This document shows, one piece after another, positions 44,368-52,952 of a DNA stretch of 64,000 nt (its first letter is position 1; every line of letters begins with the position of its first letter). Position numbers and translations under genes: made by a program. The notes under the pieces are model-generated. The model saw only the letters and a list, made by a program, of their open reading frames with translations. It made no database searches and was not told the DNA's origin. The stretch comes from Oscillospiraceae bacterium (GTDB lineage: Bacteria > Bacillota > Clostridia > Oscillospirales > Oscillospiraceae): assembly GCA_902790375.1 (NCBI GenBank), contig CADARY010000018.1:1-64000 (forward strand), read 5' to 3'.

Positions 44368-45894
44368 TCACACGCTCTCGAACTCGCTGACGACCGCCTT
44401 GTCGGGCTCCTTTGTGCAGAGGGACACGACCACGATGAAGATTGCAGAGACGATGAAGGCGGGCAGCAGCTCATAGATATTCCACGCGCCGCCGAGAGGG
44501 CGCACCAGGTACTTCCAGAGGAAGATCGTCGCGCCGCCTGCAACCATGCCGGCAATCGCACCGTACTTGTTGCAGCGCTTCCAGAACAGGGCGAAGAGCA
44601 TCAAGGGGCCGAAGGCCGCGCCAAAACCCGCCCAGGCGAAGGACACGATGCCGAAGACGGAGCTGTTGGGGTCGCGGGCGAAGAAAGCCGCGATGACGGC
44701 GATGCACAGCACCGCGATACGGGCGATGGTGATCTCCTGCTTGTTGCCGAGCTCCTTGTGGAAGACGCCGCGGATGATGTTGTGGGACACGCTCGACGCC
44801 GCAGCCAGCAGCTGCGCGTCGGATGTAGACATGGTGGAGGACAGGATGCCGGCCAGCACCACGCCCGCCAGCAGCGCGGGGATCACGCCATAGGTGCTCA
44901 TCAGCGCGGAGATGCGAACCAGAATGGCTTCGGCGGCGGAGTTGCTGTCAAAGGGGGCGATGACACCCTTGCTGCTCATGGCAAAGCCGACGATGCCGAT
45001 GATGATCGCAACGCTCATGGAGATGACCACCCAGATCGTACCGATGCGACGGGAGATCTTGAGCTTTTCGCCGTCGTCAATGGCCATGAAGTGGTTGAGG
45101 ATATGGGGCATGCCGAAGTAGCCAAGGCCCCAGGCCATGGTGGAGATAATGGTGATAAAGCCGTACTTGCCGGGTTCGGTGCTCAGAATCGTGGTGTTCG
45201 AGAAAAGATCCAGATAGCCGGGGACGGTTTTTGCGTTTGCAATCACGGCGTCCCAGCCGCCGGCTGAGCGGATGCCGAAAATGAGGATCACGAACAGCGC
45301 AATCGTCATGACGATGGACTGAATAAGACTCGTGATCGACGCGGCGAGGAAGCCGCCCATGGCGCAGTAGCCGACGATGACCGCCGCGGAAAGCAGCATC
45401 GCGCCGATGTAGCTCGTGCCGGGGAAGAGGTTGGTGAACAGCTTGCCACAGGCCGCAAAGCCCGAGGCAGTGTAGGGCACAAAGAAGATAATGATGATCA
45501 GCGCCGCGACGCCTTCGATCAGGCCGCTGCTGTCGCCGAAGCGGTGGGCAAAGAAGTCGGGGATCGTGATGGCACCGAGCTTCTGGGAGTAGATACGCAG
45601 ACGCTTGGCCACGATCAGCCAGTTGAGATAGGTGCCGAGCGCAAGGCCGACGACCGTCCAGGTTGCGTCCGCAAGGCCGCAGAAGTAGGCCAGACCGGGC
45701 ACGCCCATCAGCAGCCAGCTCGACATGTCGGAGGCTTCCGTGCTCATCGCAATGACAACGGGGCCGAGCTTGCGTCCGCCGAGATAGAAGTCGCTGGAGG
45801 TCTTGTTGCGTTTGGAGTAGGCAGCGCCGATTGCCAGCATGCCGATCAGATAGACCGCAATCGCGATCATCACAATAACGGTGGAAGATGTCAT
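44368..45894 (-). CDS. putP: sodium/proline symporter PutP (SSS family)
   Basis: A 508-residue protein with thirteen predicted membrane helices. DFYLGGRKLGPVVIAMSTEA and SDMSSWLLMGVPGLAYFCG contain the sodium-site residues of PutP (Asp55/Ser57 region), and GILSSTMSTSDAQLLAAASS is the second sodium-binding helix. Proline specificity is by family resemblance. ATG 45894 follows AGAGAGGAC. It is divergent from a LysR gene that may regulate it. Confidence 0.92.
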   Translation of the reverse strand: MTSSTVIVMIAIAVYLIGMLAIGAAYSKRNKTSSDFYLGGRKLGPVVIAMSTEASDMSSWLLMGVPGLAYFCGLADATWTVVGLALGTYLNWLIVAKRLRIYSQKLGAITIPDFFAHRFGDSSGLIEGVAALIIIIFFVPYTASGFAACGKLFTNLFPGTSYIGAMLLSAAVIVGYCAMGGFLAASITSLIQSIVMTIALFVILIFGIRSAGGWDAVIANAKTVPGYLDLFSNTTILSTEPGKYGFITIISTMAWGLGYFGMPHILNHFMAIDDGEKLKISRRIGTIWVVISMSVAIIIGIVGFAMSSKGVIAPFDSNSAAEAILVRISALMSTYGVIPALLAGVVLAGILSSTMSTSDAQLLAAASSVSHNIIRGVFHKELGNKQEITIARIAVLCIAVIAAFFARDPNSSVFGIVSFAWAGFGAAFGPLMLFALFWKRCNKYGAIAGMVAGGATIFLWKYLVRPLGGAWNIYELLPAFIVSAIFIVVVSLCTKEPDKAVVSEFESV

Positions 45895-45929
45895 AACAGT
45901 TGTCCTCTCTTTTTTATGGGATGCTTTGC

Positions 45930-45957
45930 ATTATATCGGTCGGGGCGTTTTCTTCAA
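45930..45957 (-). promoter_or_regulatory. promoter of putP
   Basis: On the minus strand: TTGAAG, 16 bp, TATAAT. Confidence 0.75.
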
Positions 45958-45979
45958 GCGTCATTTTTCCCAAAAGATC

Positions 45980-46007
45980 TTGATTATTCAAAAATTTTTC
46001 ATATAAT
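45980..46007 (+). promoter_or_regulatory. promoter of the LysR gene
   Basis: TTGATT, 16 bp, TATAAT. It lies back to back with the putP promoter, about 22 bp apart. Confidence 0.75.
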
Positions 46008-46036
46008 AGAAAGGCTCAACATTCTTTTCATATATG

Positions 46037-46053
46037 CATGAATCATTTTCATG
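46037..46053. promoter_or_regulatory. possible LysR-type operator
   Basis: CATGAA-TCATT-TTCATG, an inverted repeat containing the T-N11-A pattern of LysR boxes (TGAATCATTTTCA), between the LysR promoter and its start codon. Confidence 0.45.
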
Positions 46054-46070
46054 TATGAGGGAGGCGCCGC

Positions 46071-46946
46071 ATGGCTCTGGATAAATACCACACCCTCATG
46101 ACCGTGGTGGACGCAGGCAGTCTCACCCGGGCATCGGAACAGCTCGGCTGCACCCAGTCGGCGGTCAGCCACTGCCTGGACGCGCTGGAGAAGGAGCTGG
46201 GCTTCACCGTCCTTACGCGCAGCCGCGCGGGCGTAAAGCTCACCGGCGAGGGGGAGCGGCTGCTGCCTGCGGTGCGCGGCTTCCTTTCGGCGGCCGAGCA
46301 GCTTCGGCAGACGGCCTCCTCCATCCGGGGTCTGGAGTCCGGCACCGTGCGCATCGGGGCCTTCACCTCCGTGGCCGTGCACTGGCTGCCCGCAGTTCTG
46401 AAGGAGTTTCAGCACGACTACCCCAGGGTGGACTTCAAGCTCCTGAACGGCGACTATCACGATGTGGAGCAGTGGCTCACCGATGGGAGCGTGGACGTGG
46501 GCTTTGTGACCCTGCCCTCTCCCGTGGGCTGTGAGTGCATCCCGCTGCTGGAGGACCGGCTGCTGGCCATCCTGCCGAAGCACAGCCGCTTTGAGCACTA
46601 TCCGAAGTTTCCCCTCGTGGAGTGCGAGACAGAGCCCTTCATCAGCCTGCTGGAGCGCTCCGACCATGACGCCCGCCGCGCTCTGGACGCGGCAGGCGTC
46701 AGGCCCAACGTGCGTTTCTACACCAAGGACGACTACGCCGTCATCGCCATGGTGGAGCAGGGCCTGGGCATGAGCATCATGCCGGAGCTGCTTTTGAAGG
46801 GCCGGCAGTACGACCTGCAGATCCTGCCCCTGGTGCCGGAGGCAAAGCGCATCATCGGCCTTGCCATCGCCGCCGGGGACAAGGCCGGCCCCGCCACAAG
46901 GCGCTTTGCCGATTACGTGGTGCGCTACGTCACGGCTCAAAAGTGA
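46071..46946 (+). CDS. LysR-family transcriptional regulator
   Basis: A 291-residue regulator. Residues 1-60 are the winged helix (SLTRASEQLGCTQSAVSHCL is the helix-turn-helix), followed by the periplasmic-binding-protein-like effector domain (GTVRIGAFTSVAVHWLPAVL onwards). GGGAGG lies upstream of ATG 46071. Divergent placement from putP suggests control of proline uptake, which is inference. Confidence 0.92.
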   Translation: MALDKYHTLMTVVDAGSLTRASEQLGCTQSAVSHCLDALEKELGFTVLTRSRAGVKLTGEGERLLPAVRGFLSAAEQLRQTASSIRGLESGTVRIGAFTSVAVHWLPAVLKEFQHDYPRVDFKLLNGDYHDVEQWLTDGSVDVGFVTLPSPVGCECIPLLEDRLLAILPKHSRFEHYPKFPLVECETEPFISLLERSDHDARRALDAAGVRPNVRFYTKDDYAVIAMVEQGLGMSIMPELLLKGRQYDLQILPLVPEAKRIIGLAIAAGDKAGPATRRFADYVVRYVTAQK

Positions 46947-47027
46947 GGCTTTTCCCCCGCATTTCCCTCCCGCTTACGACCTTTTTCGCAGTCTCCCGCC
47001 GCTATAATGGGCGTCGGGAGGTGGGAA

Positions 47028-47786
47028 ATGATGAGAAAGCGCAGAAGGCTGATCGCGGCGCTCTGTCTGCTGCTGACCCTGCCCCTGCACGGCTATGCGG
47101 AGCAGGAGCTGCTGCCGGCGCACATGAACGTCCGCACTCTGTACCCGAGGGAGGAGGCGTCTGCCGAGACTCCCGCACCGCCGCAGGACAGTCCGGCTCC
47201 GTCTCCGACGCCGGCTCCGCCCCCGCCGGAGGAGGGCGACTTCGTCCTGCTCGGCCATCGCAGCCGGAGTGTGCCGCTGGACATGGCAGGCTACTATCTT
47301 GAAGAGATGCGCGAGGCCGCCGTCAGAGGCAGCATGAGCGCGGGCCGGGCGGCGGAGCAGTCCCGGAACGCGGCGCTGGCAGCCGGGGGCATGGGCACGG
47401 CCGTCTCCTTTGACGATCTGTACCTGCTCGCCCGGGTCATCGACGCCATGGCGGGCAGCGACTGGCTGACGGACGATTTCCGCATGTGCGTGGGCGAGGT
47501 GGTGCTGAACCGCGTAGCGTCCCCGGAGTTTCCCAACACCATCCGCGACGTGGTCTATCAGCGCGGACAGTACGCCGTGGTCAACACCGCGCACTTTGCT
47601 GCGCTCACGCCGCGGTGGGAGTGCGTGGACTGCGCCCTGCGCCTTCTGCAGGGCGAGCGGCACATGGTGGCCGCGGTGGTCTACCAGGCTGACTATCTGC
47701 AGGGGGAGCTGTTCACCATGTTCCCCGACCGGCAGCTCGGCAGCACCTACTTCTGTCTCAGCGACAGGCTGGAGCTTTACAGCTGA
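47028..47786 (+). CDS. SleB/CwlJ-type cell wall hydrolase, altered catalytic motif
   Basis: A 252-residue exported protein: signal peptide (cleavage after HGYA), a Pro-rich linker (residues 45-70) and a Hydrolase_2 domain (about 125-252). In germination enzymes of this family the catalytic Glu sits in LLAR-x-x-x-AEA-x-GE. Here the motif reads LLARVIDAMAGSDW, so the Glu is Met141. VVLNRVASPEFPNTIRDVVYQ and the following part are normal. It may be inactive, or use another residue. ATG 47028 follows GGGAGGTGG. A TATAAT box lies about 20 bp upstream. YpeB, the usual SleB partner, is 21 kb away. Confidence 0.82.
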   Translation: MMRKRRRLIAALCLLLTLPLHGYAEQELLPAHMNVRTLYPREEASAETPAPPQDSPAPSPTPAPPPPEEGDFVLLGHRSRSVPLDMAGYYLEEMREAAVRGSMSAGRAAEQSRNAALAAGGMGTAVSFDDLYLLARVIDAMAGSDWLTDDFRMCVGEVVLNRVASPEFPNTIRDVVYQRGQYAVVNTAHFAALTPRWECVDCALRLLQGERHMVAAVVYQADYLQGELFTMFPDRQLGSTYFCLSDRLELYS

Positions 47787-47898
47787 TATGATGCCCTGAC
47801 AGGCATCGTTTGAGGGCGCAGAAATACCGCGCCTGCTTTCTGCTCCAACGCTCCCCCGGAAGGAGAGGCCGGTCTGCGAATGCAGGCACGGTATTCCG

Positions 47899-48333
47899 TT
47901 ACTTCTCCTCTTCCGCCTGCTTCTTCGCGCGCTCATTGGTGTCGATGCTGTCGCGGAAGACCACATAGCGGTCATAGAGATACTCTGTGATCAGGTTCAG
48001 GCCCATGTTGATGGCCGTCGCCAGATACTCGTTCCAGCCGAGCTTCTCGGTCAGAACGTGCTCCAGCAGGGTGCTCAGCGGGGTGAAGACCGCGTAGAAC
48101 AGCGCCACCTGCAGCATGGCCTTTGGCACGTTGTTGGCGCTCTGGAAGGTGAACTTGCGGTTAAGGGTAAAGTTCCACAGCACCGAGGCTGCCAGCGCCG
48201 CCAGATAGCTCAGCCAGTAGGGCAGTCGCAGCAGTTCGTTGAGCAGGGCAAAGACCACGATCTCGATGATCCCCGCCGAGGCGGAAAACAGCACGAATTT
48301 CACGGCCCGCCAGAATTCCTTTTTCTTCTCCAT
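47899..48333 (-). CDS. GtrA family membrane protein
   Basis: A 144-residue protein with four membrane helices. FVLFSASAGIIEIVVFALLN and the NFTLNRKFTFQ motif near residue 55 are diagnostic of GtrA, a family linked to transfer of lipid-linked sugars across the membrane, often with a glycosyltransferase; none is adjacent here. The start follows GAAAGGAGAG. Confidence 0.88.
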   Translation of the reverse strand: MEKKKEFWRAVKFVLFSASAGIIEIVVFALLNELLRLPYWLSYLAALAASVLWNFTLNRKFTFQSANNVPKAMLQVALFYAVFTPLSTLLEHVLTEKLGWNEYLATAINMGLNLITEYLYDRYVVFRDSIDTNERAKKQAEEEK

Positions 48334-48573
48334 GGGAATCTCTCCTTTCAGGCAAGGGCAGTATAGCAGAAATCATTTGCTTTGAAAAGCTGTTATTGAT
48401 GTGCCGATTCAATCTTGAATCAAGACACGGTGTTGCCCTAAGTTTCGCTCGCCCCTCAGCGGGGTAAGCGAAGCGCGGCAAAACCGCTCCCCGATCATTC
48501 AGCATTTTTATTGGGCGAGCAAAATATTTTCCTTTCACACTGCATAGGCTTTTTCGGAAAAGGAGGGGATGCC

Positions 48574-49851
48574 ATGCGAATTTTACGGATGGGGAGCACC
48601 GGCCCCGCGGTGGAGCTGCTTCAGCTCGCGCTGAACCGGGCAGGCTTCGGGGAGCCGGAGACCGACGGGGTCTTCGGCCCTGTAACGGATCAGGCTCTGC
48701 GCCGCTTTCAGCGCGCCCACGAGCTCGTCTCCGACGGCGTTGCCGGCCGGGAGACTCACCGGGCGCTGCTGCCCTGGTACACGGGCTTTCTGCTGCACCG
48801 CATCGAAAAGGGGGATACGCTCTGGGCTCTGGCGGAGAAATACGGCAGCGCCGTGGAGGCCATTACCCTGGCAAACCCCGGCGTCGAGCCGGAGAATCTG
48901 CAGATCGGCGCAAGCCTTGTGATCCCGCTGCCGTTCCCGGTGGTGCCGACGAGCATCCGCTACAGCGCGGCGCTGGTGGGATACATCGTCCGCGGGCTCT
49001 CGGCTCGCTACCCCTTTCTTGAGGCGGGGGAGATCGGGCAGAGCGTCATGGGCAAGCCCCTGTGGCGTCTGCGGCTGGGCGCCGGGGAGAACCGCGTCCT
49101 GTATAACGCGGCTCACCACGCCAATGAGTGGATCTGCACGCCGCTGCTGCTGAAGTTTGCCGAGGAGCTGGCCGCGGCCTCCGCCTCCGGCGGCACGATC
49201 TTTGACCGCAGCGCCGCAGAGCTCCTGGATTACGCCCAGATCACCCTGATCCCGGCGGTGAATCCGGACGGCCTGGATCTTGCGACAGGCGAGCTGCAGC
49301 AGGGGGAGTTCTACCGCGGCGCCATGAACATAGCGAAGCTCTGGCCCCGCATTCCCTTCCCCACCGGCTGGAAGGCCAACATCCGGGGCACGGATCTGAA
49401 CCTCCAGTATCCGGCCGGCTGGCAGCGTGCCAAGGAGATAAAATACGCCCTCGGTGTGCGGGGGCCCGCCCCGGCAAACTACGTGGGCACAGCGCCCCTC
49501 TCCGCCCCGGAAAGCCGGGTCCTCTATGACTACACCCTCGCGACAGCGCCGCGCCTCACGCTGAGCTTCCACACCCAGGGGGAGGAGATCTACTGGCGCT
49601 ACGGAGAGTGCGAGCCGGAAAACGCAAAGCAGATCGGAGAGCTCTTCGCCCGCCTTTCCGGTTACAAGCTCGCAGATCCCGTGCCGGGTTCCTCCAACGC
49701 CGGCTATAAGGACTGGTTCCTCGAAGCCTTTGACCGCCCCGGCTATACCATTGAGGCCGGCCTCGGCGTCAATCCCCTGCCGCTGACGGATTTCGACGGG
49801 CTTTATGAGAAAAGCCTGCCGATCCTGGTCTATGGCGCGCTGGTTACATAA
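48574..49851 (+). CDS. M14 peptidoglycan endopeptidase with peptidoglycan-binding and LysM domains
   Basis: A 425-residue enzyme resembling gamma-D-glutamyl-L-diamino-acid endopeptidase I, which cuts stem peptides in spore or vegetative walls. Residues 1-65 are a peptidoglycan-binding domain (GPVTDQALRRFQRAH), 72-118 a LysM domain (HRIEKGDTLWALAEKYGS), and 125-425 the zinc carboxypeptidase domain with ligands H182 and E185 (HHANE), a later His in LSFHTQGEE, and the catalytic Glu in YTIEAGLG. No signal peptide is seen, as in relatives packaged in the spore. ATG 48574 follows AAGGAGGGG. Confidence 0.93.
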   Translation: MRILRMGSTGPAVELLQLALNRAGFGEPETDGVFGPVTDQALRRFQRAHELVSDGVAGRETHRALLPWYTGFLLHRIEKGDTLWALAEKYGSAVEAITLANPGVEPENLQIGASLVIPLPFPVVPTSIRYSAALVGYIVRGLSARYPFLEAGEIGQSVMGKPLWRLRLGAGENRVLYNAAHHANEWICTPLLLKFAEELAAASASGGTIFDRSAAELLDYAQITLIPAVNPDGLDLATGELQQGEFYRGAMNIAKLWPRIPFPTGWKANIRGTDLNLQYPAGWQRAKEIKYALGVRGPAPANYVGTAPLSAPESRVLYDYTLATAPRLTLSFHTQGEEIYWRYGECEPENAKQIGELFARLSGYKLADPVPGSSNAGYKDWFLEAFDRPGYTIEAGLGVNPLPLTDFDGLYEKSLPILVYGALVT

Positions 49852-49945
49852 AGCTGCAGCGGAAGAACCCGCTTCGCGCTGAGCAGATCAGGCCATGCTT
49901 TCCCGAAGACCATGTCCGGCTCGCGGAATCGTCCGCAAGCAAAAA

Positions 49946-49973
49946 CGTGCGGTTTATCACCGCACGCTTTTTT
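49946..49973. terminator. bidirectional terminator
   Basis: 8-bp stem CGTGCGGT / ACCGCACG, followed by CTTTTTTG on the plus strand and CTTTTTG-like sequence on the minus strand; the left part overlaps the last codons region of the dtxR-like gene. Confidence 0.75.
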
Positions 49974-50346
49974 GTTTTTCATGCTGCTGCCTGACATAGC
50001 GCTTCATGGCCTGGAAGGTCTCATCGCTGATGTCGTGCTCGATCTTGCAGGCGTCCTGGGCTGCGATCTCCTTGTCCACGCCGATGGAGACGAAGAAATC
50101 CGTCAGGAACAGGTGTCTCTCATAGGTTCGCCCGGCGACACGTTTGCCCTCCTCCGTCAGCACGAGATAGCCGTTCTCATCCAGCTCCAGATAGCCGCCG
50201 CTGCGCAGCAGGCCCACCGCCCGGCTCACACTCGGCTTGGAAAAGCCCATATACTCAGCCACATCCACCGCGCGCACGCCTTTTCCGTGCTGGGACAGGA
50301 TGTGGATCGTCTCCAGATACATTTCACCGGATTCCTGTAATTGCAC
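49957..50346 (-). CDS. DtxR/MntR-family metal-dependent repressor (iron-type site)
   Basis: A 129-residue two-domain regulator: winged helix (about 8-60, VDVAEYMGFSKPSVSRAVGLL) and dimerisation domain. The primary metal site has Met9 (GEMYLETI), Cys100, Glu103 and His104 (ACKIEH), matching DtxR Met10, Cys102, Glu105, His106 rather than the Asp/Glu set of MntR. The ancillary His equivalent to DtxR His98 is missing and there is no SH3 domain. Iron sensing is inferred. Start: GTG 50346 with GAGGAG 9 bases upstream; TTG 50355 is too close to that site. Confidence 0.88.
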   Translation of the reverse strand: MQLQESGEMYLETIHILSQHGKGVRAVDVAEYMGFSKPSVSRAVGLLRSGGYLELDENGYLVLTEEGKRVAGRTYERHLFLTDFFVSIGVDKEIAAQDACKIEHDISDETFQAMKRYVRQQHEKQKSVR

Positions 50347-50477
50347 AGTCGTCAACTCCTCATACTCAAAAATCGCTCATACAGCAAATTGTCATACGCC
50401 GTCTCTCCTGCTTCCAGCATACCATCCCGGCGGTTTTTTTGCAAGGGAGTTTCACGCCGCCTGCCGGTTTTTGGGAC

Positions 50478-50506
50478 TTGTAAAGCGGCTGCTTTCCCTG
50501 TATAAT
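50478..50506 (+). promoter_or_regulatory. promoter of the E2-like gene
   Basis: TTGTAA, 17 bp, TATAAT, about 55 bp upstream of the start. Confidence 0.8.
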
Positions 50507-50560
50507 AGGCGGGACCCAGCCGTTTATTCGATTTCAGACAGAAAAAAGGAGCTTTTCGTC

Positions 50561-51442
50561 ATGGCCAAAAACGACAAGCGCCGCTTCGGCGACCGCAAGG
50601 ATGGGCGCCTGATCCGATCCCTGCCCGGCTTTTCCCGGTTTATTCCCTATATCATGCCCACCCGCAACGACGCCACCAATCTCTATGAGGAGCGCATGGA
50701 GGTCAGCGAGGTGGACCGCCGCCTGCGCAGGCTGCGGGTAGAGGGCTATAAGGGCATCGGCATCCTGCACTTTCTGATCGCGGCCTATATCCGCCTGGTC
50801 TCCATGCTGCCGGGCCTCAACCGCTTTGTGGCGGGCCGGCGCATCTATGCCGCAAACGACATCGTTGTGGTCATGGTGGTCAAGCGCGCCCTGTCCATCG
50901 ACGCAAGCGAGACCACCATCAAGCTCCACTTTGAGCCGACAGACACCATCTTCGACGTCTACCGCAAGATGAATGAGAAGATCGACGAGATCAAGGCCAG
51001 CGACGAGCACAACAATACCGAGGATGTAGCCGAGGCGCTGAGTCACCTGCCCCGCTTCCTGCTGCGCTTTGTCATTCTGGTGCTGCGCATCCTGGACTAT
51101 TTCGGCTGGCTTCCCGAGAGTCTGACCGAGGCCAGCCCCTTCCACGGCTCCCTGATCATCACGGATCTGGGCTCGCTGCGCATCGGGCCGGTGTTCCACC
51201 ACATTTACAACTTCGGCACCCTGCCGATTTTCATCGCCTTCGGGGCCAAGCACCATGTCTATGAGCTGGACCGCCACGGCAACATGGTGGACAACAAGTA
51301 TGTGGATCTGAAGTTCAGCCTGGATGAGCGCACCGTGGACGGGCACTATATGGCCCAGGCCTTCCAGGCCTGGCGCTACCTCTTCCAGCACCCGGAGATT
51401 CTGGAGCAGCCCCCCACAAGAATCGTGGACGATATCTATTGA
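50561..51442 (+). CDS. lone 2-oxoacid dehydrogenase E2-like acyltransferase domain
   Basis: A 293-residue protein resembling the catalytic (CAT-fold) domain of dihydrolipoyl acyltransferases, without lipoyl or E1-binding domains. ILHFLIAAYIRLVSMLP, SLIITDLGSLRIGP and PIFIAFGAKHH fit the fold. At the C-terminus the usual DHR-x-x-DG active-site motif reads DERTVDG (residues 255-261), so the catalytic His is Glu256. Two hydrophobic stretches (about 168-180) are unusual. It is a single gene with its own promoter. It may have a different or lost acyltransferase activity. Confidence 0.78.
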   Translation: MAKNDKRRFGDRKDGRLIRSLPGFSRFIPYIMPTRNDATNLYEERMEVSEVDRRLRRLRVEGYKGIGILHFLIAAYIRLVSMLPGLNRFVAGRRIYAANDIVVVMVVKRALSIDASETTIKLHFEPTDTIFDVYRKMNEKIDEIKASDEHNNTEDVAEALSHLPRFLLRFVILVLRILDYFGWLPESLTEASPFHGSLIITDLGSLRIGPVFHHIYNFGTLPIFIAFGAKHHVYELDRHGNMVDNKYVDLKFSLDERTVDGHYMAQAFQAWRYLFQHPEILEQPPTRIVDDIY

Positions 51443-52016
51443 ACGCAAACGCCCCGGTCACAGGGACCGGGACATCTTCATGACGCACACCTTTTTTATC
51501 ATAGGTGTTTTCCGTCAAAATGTCAATAGCGCAGGGGCTGTAGATCAAATTTTTGATGCAAGTTTGGCAGTTTCGCACAAATGCGCCTGTGCTTTTTCAG
51601 GAACTATCCCATCTTGCAAAAGCCCCTTCCCTCTGCTATATTATAACCAGAAAGGGAAATCAAAACATTCCACTTTCCTCTATCCCCGGATCGAACATCG
51701 GAGCGATCAAACATGGGGAGCGCACTGCAGGCCCAAAATATGAGGAGGACGACAGCCACTTTGTTGATCCCACATTTGGGAGTATCGTGAATCGATTGAT
51801 TGCTGTGAGCTGAAGAAAAAGGTCCCGTTGGCGAGGCAGTGCTCCGAAATACGAGAAAGCGAGGTAACCAGGATGTTAGATACTAAGAATTCAATGAAAT
51901 GACCCTTGACTGCTGAAGAGGCGAACGGGAAAAAATCGCCGCAGTCAAGGGTTGTTTCTATTTTAAATATTTTTGTCGCTGCCGGGGGATGCGGATCCCA
52001 GGGCGGCTTTTTTTAT
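51443..52016. other. intergenic stretch with a promoter but no clear gene
   Basis: It begins with a CCCGGTC/GACCGGG hairpin after the E2-like gene. A good promoter follows (51614-51642). Downstream there is an open frame ending PTFGSIVNRLIAVS at 51813 but without a start codon and ribosome-binding site, and a 9-codon frame at 51872. A TGACTGC...GCAGTCA hairpin lies near 51904-51949. Nothing could be identified with a known family. Confidence 0.4.
51614..51642 (+). promoter_or_regulatory. orphan sigma-A promoter
   Basis: TTGCAA, 17 bp, TATATT. No recognisable gene follows within 400 bp, so it may drive a small RNA or a short peptide. Confidence 0.55.
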
Positions 52017-52129
52017 GGCAATACCGCATAATTCGGCAAGAGCAGATCCTGAGAAAATTTGGGTTCTGATAAAGGCACTTTTTCGCAGATGTACTTTGTG
52101 TACCTCAAGAAGGATTGTGCGGTGTTGCC
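52017..52129 (+). mobile_element. MITE-like element family A, copy 3 (opposite orientation)
   Basis: 113 bp with ends GGCAATACCGCATAATTC and GGATTGTGCGGTGTTGCC and a perfect 4-bp duplication TTAT on both sides (52013-52016, 52130-52133). It is more diverged from copies 1 and 2 than they are from each other. Its right-hand duplication includes the stop codon of rsmE. Confidence 0.85.
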
Positions 52130-52861
52130 TTATGCCAGATTTCCGGTGGCGTACATGGTCGCGGTCAGCGCCACGATCGGCGCCGTCTCGCAGCGGAGGA
52201 TCCGCTCCCCCATGGAGCAAACGTGCAGCCCGCAGGATTTGGCAAGCTTTGCCTCATATTCCGCAAAGCCGCCCTCGGGCCCGGTGATGATGGCGGCAGT
52301 CTTCGCCTCCTTGTTGGCCTCCAGCACGGTGTTCAGAGCTTCGCGCTCACCGGTCTCGTACATGAACAGGCCCAGCTCCTTCTTGATCGCAGCATCCAAG
52401 GCCTGGACAAAATCACCGGCCCAGGCGACCTGCGGGATGATGCCGCGGCCGGACTGCTTGGCGGCCTCCTCGGCAATTCGCTGCCAGCGCTCAAGCTTCT
52501 TCTCCGGTGTCTCCGGCCGGGCGATGCAGCGCTCGCAGTTGAAAAAGCGGATCTCGTCGGCGCCGGCCTCCACGCCCTTCTGGATGATGTAGTCCACCCG
52601 GTCCCCCTTGGGCAGGCCGCACAGCAGCATGACCTTGACCGTCGGCTCGGCAGGGCAGCGGACGACCTCCAGCACCTCGGCCTCGGCCTGCTCCTTATCC
52701 GCGTACACGAGGCGGCATTTGTAATCCGTCCCCTCGCCGTCGCAGATGATGACATCCTCGCCCGGGCGCAGGCGCAGCACGCGCACATGCTCGGCATCCC
52801 GGCCGCGGATAATTGCCATGCCGCCCTCGATGTTGGTTCCGGCCATGAAAAATCTCGCCAT
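52130..52861 (-). CDS. rsmE: 16S rRNA m3U1498 methyltransferase
   Basis: A 243-residue SPOUT-class enzyme: N-terminal PUA-like domain (AEHVRVLRLRPGEDVIICDG), C-terminal knotted methyltransferase with IITGPEGGFAEYE and MGERILRCETAPIVAL, the SAM-binding knot. ATG 52861 follows GGAGGGATC. In many Firmicutes it lies next to prmA; it does not here. The stop codon lies in the target-site duplication of element A3. Confidence 0.96.
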   Translation of the reverse strand: MARFFMAGTNIEGGMAIIRGRDAEHVRVLRLRPGEDVIICDGEGTDYKCRLVYADKEQAEAEVLEVVRCPAEPTVKVMLLCGLPKGDRVDYIIQKGVEAGADEIRFFNCERCIARPETPEKKLERWQRIAEEAAKQSGRGIIPQVAWAGDFVQALDAAIKKELGLFMYETGEREALNTVLEANKEAKTAAIITGPEGGFAEYEAKLAKSCGLHVCSMGERILRCETAPIVALTATMYATGNLA

Positions 52862-52952
52862 AGCGATCCCTCCGTTTTCTTTCTTTCGGTGATTATCGCA
52901 TACTTTTCACATCTTTGCAAGAGCGGGCGTAGAATGGAGCGGTGATGCTCCA

